Positions 63,766 to 64,000 of a DNA stretch of 64,000 bases are shown one piece after another; within the stretch, counting starts at the first letter, position 1; every line of letters starts with the position of its first letter. The DNA lies in NCBI RefSeq assembly GCF_023091745.1, contig NC_068928.1, forward strand, positions 10,868,001-10,932,000. Direction: 5' to 3'. The translations under genes were made by a program, and so were the position numbers. Below the pieces are notes generated by a model that made no database searches, was not told the origin of the DNA, and worked only from the letters and a program-made list of their open reading frames with translations. Source of the DNA: Budorcas taxicolor. Its lineage: Eukaryota > Chordata > Mammalia > Artiodactyla > Bovidae.

Positions 63766-64000
63766 ATATAGTACAAAAGTAAAATGAATTTCACTTATTT
63801 CTCTTTTTCTCTTTAAATGTGGCTGCGAAAAACATTTAGTTACTTATTTAGCTCTTATTATTTCTACTGCTTGAGACCCTGGCTTGCTTCAGAATCAGGA
63901 GGGAAGCAGGAGTCCTAAGGACAAACACTGCCCTTTCCTGGACTTTCTCAGTCTCAGGTGAGACGGTCACCCTTCCTGGAGGCTTGGGATCTCCATTTTC
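63766..64000. other. No recognised feature
   Basis: Short unclassified end of the window. Confidence 0.4.

Overview
The window reads as nuclear DNA of a ruminant, most likely a bovid. The diagnostic signal is dense interspersed repeats of ruminant families: BovB (RTE-type LINE), its SINE derivatives Bov-tA and Bov-A2, and older cetartiodactyl tRNA-derived SINEs of CHR type (many start GGGACTTCCCTGGTGGTCCA on + or end ACCAGGGAAGTCCC when reversed). Family names are recognised from memory; no library search was possible. Species is not decidable from the sequence alone.

No functional protein-coding gene, exon series, tRNA, rRNA, CRISPR array or bacterial-type operon could be supported. Nearly all open frames over 60 codons lie in transposon copies or in their antisense. 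The only recognisable coding sequence is BovB endonuclease/reverse transcriptase (best copy about 59324-62418, a second RT-bearing copy at 36308-37772) and an L1 ORF2 remnant (6493-7715), all broken. One candidate processed retrocopy (16345-16735, minus) and one weaker decayed coding-like stretch (23990-24486, minus) have no identified parent.

Layout: 1-6.5 kb sparse old repeats and CHR SINEs; 6.5-8.8 kb L1 with nested BovB, then another BovB; 8.8-13 kb two side-by-side Bov-tA and an AT-rich repeat-poor block (11.4-13.0 kb); 13-14.6 kb an old MaLR-type LTR split by a BovB/Bov-tA mosaic; 15-20 kb CHR, BovB, candidate retrocopy, a Bov-tA carrying a Bov-A2, and a BovB inverted pair; 20.5-30 kb MIR/CHR nests, microsatellites, a Bov-tA inverted pair and old DNA transposons; 30-36 kb few repeats, a split L1M; 36-45 kb the most heavily nested part (BovB, MaLR LTR, L1, Bov-A2, CHR); 45-58 kb old L1M, MIR, MLT1-like LTR and scattered SINEs; 58-62.5 kb an L2, then one MIR interrupted by Bov-tA and a 3-kb BovB; the end has a BovB tail, a DNA transposon relic and a Bov-tA.

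The main content of interest is the layered insertion record, in which target-site duplications can be read directly, giving relative ages: MIR/L2/L1M/MaLR oldest, then CHR and BovB, with Bov-tA and Bov-A2 among the youngest. I did not find a convincing undescribed biological system. The best leads outside transposons are the two coding-like relics and the repeat-poor AT-rich block with homeodomain/octamer-like motifs.
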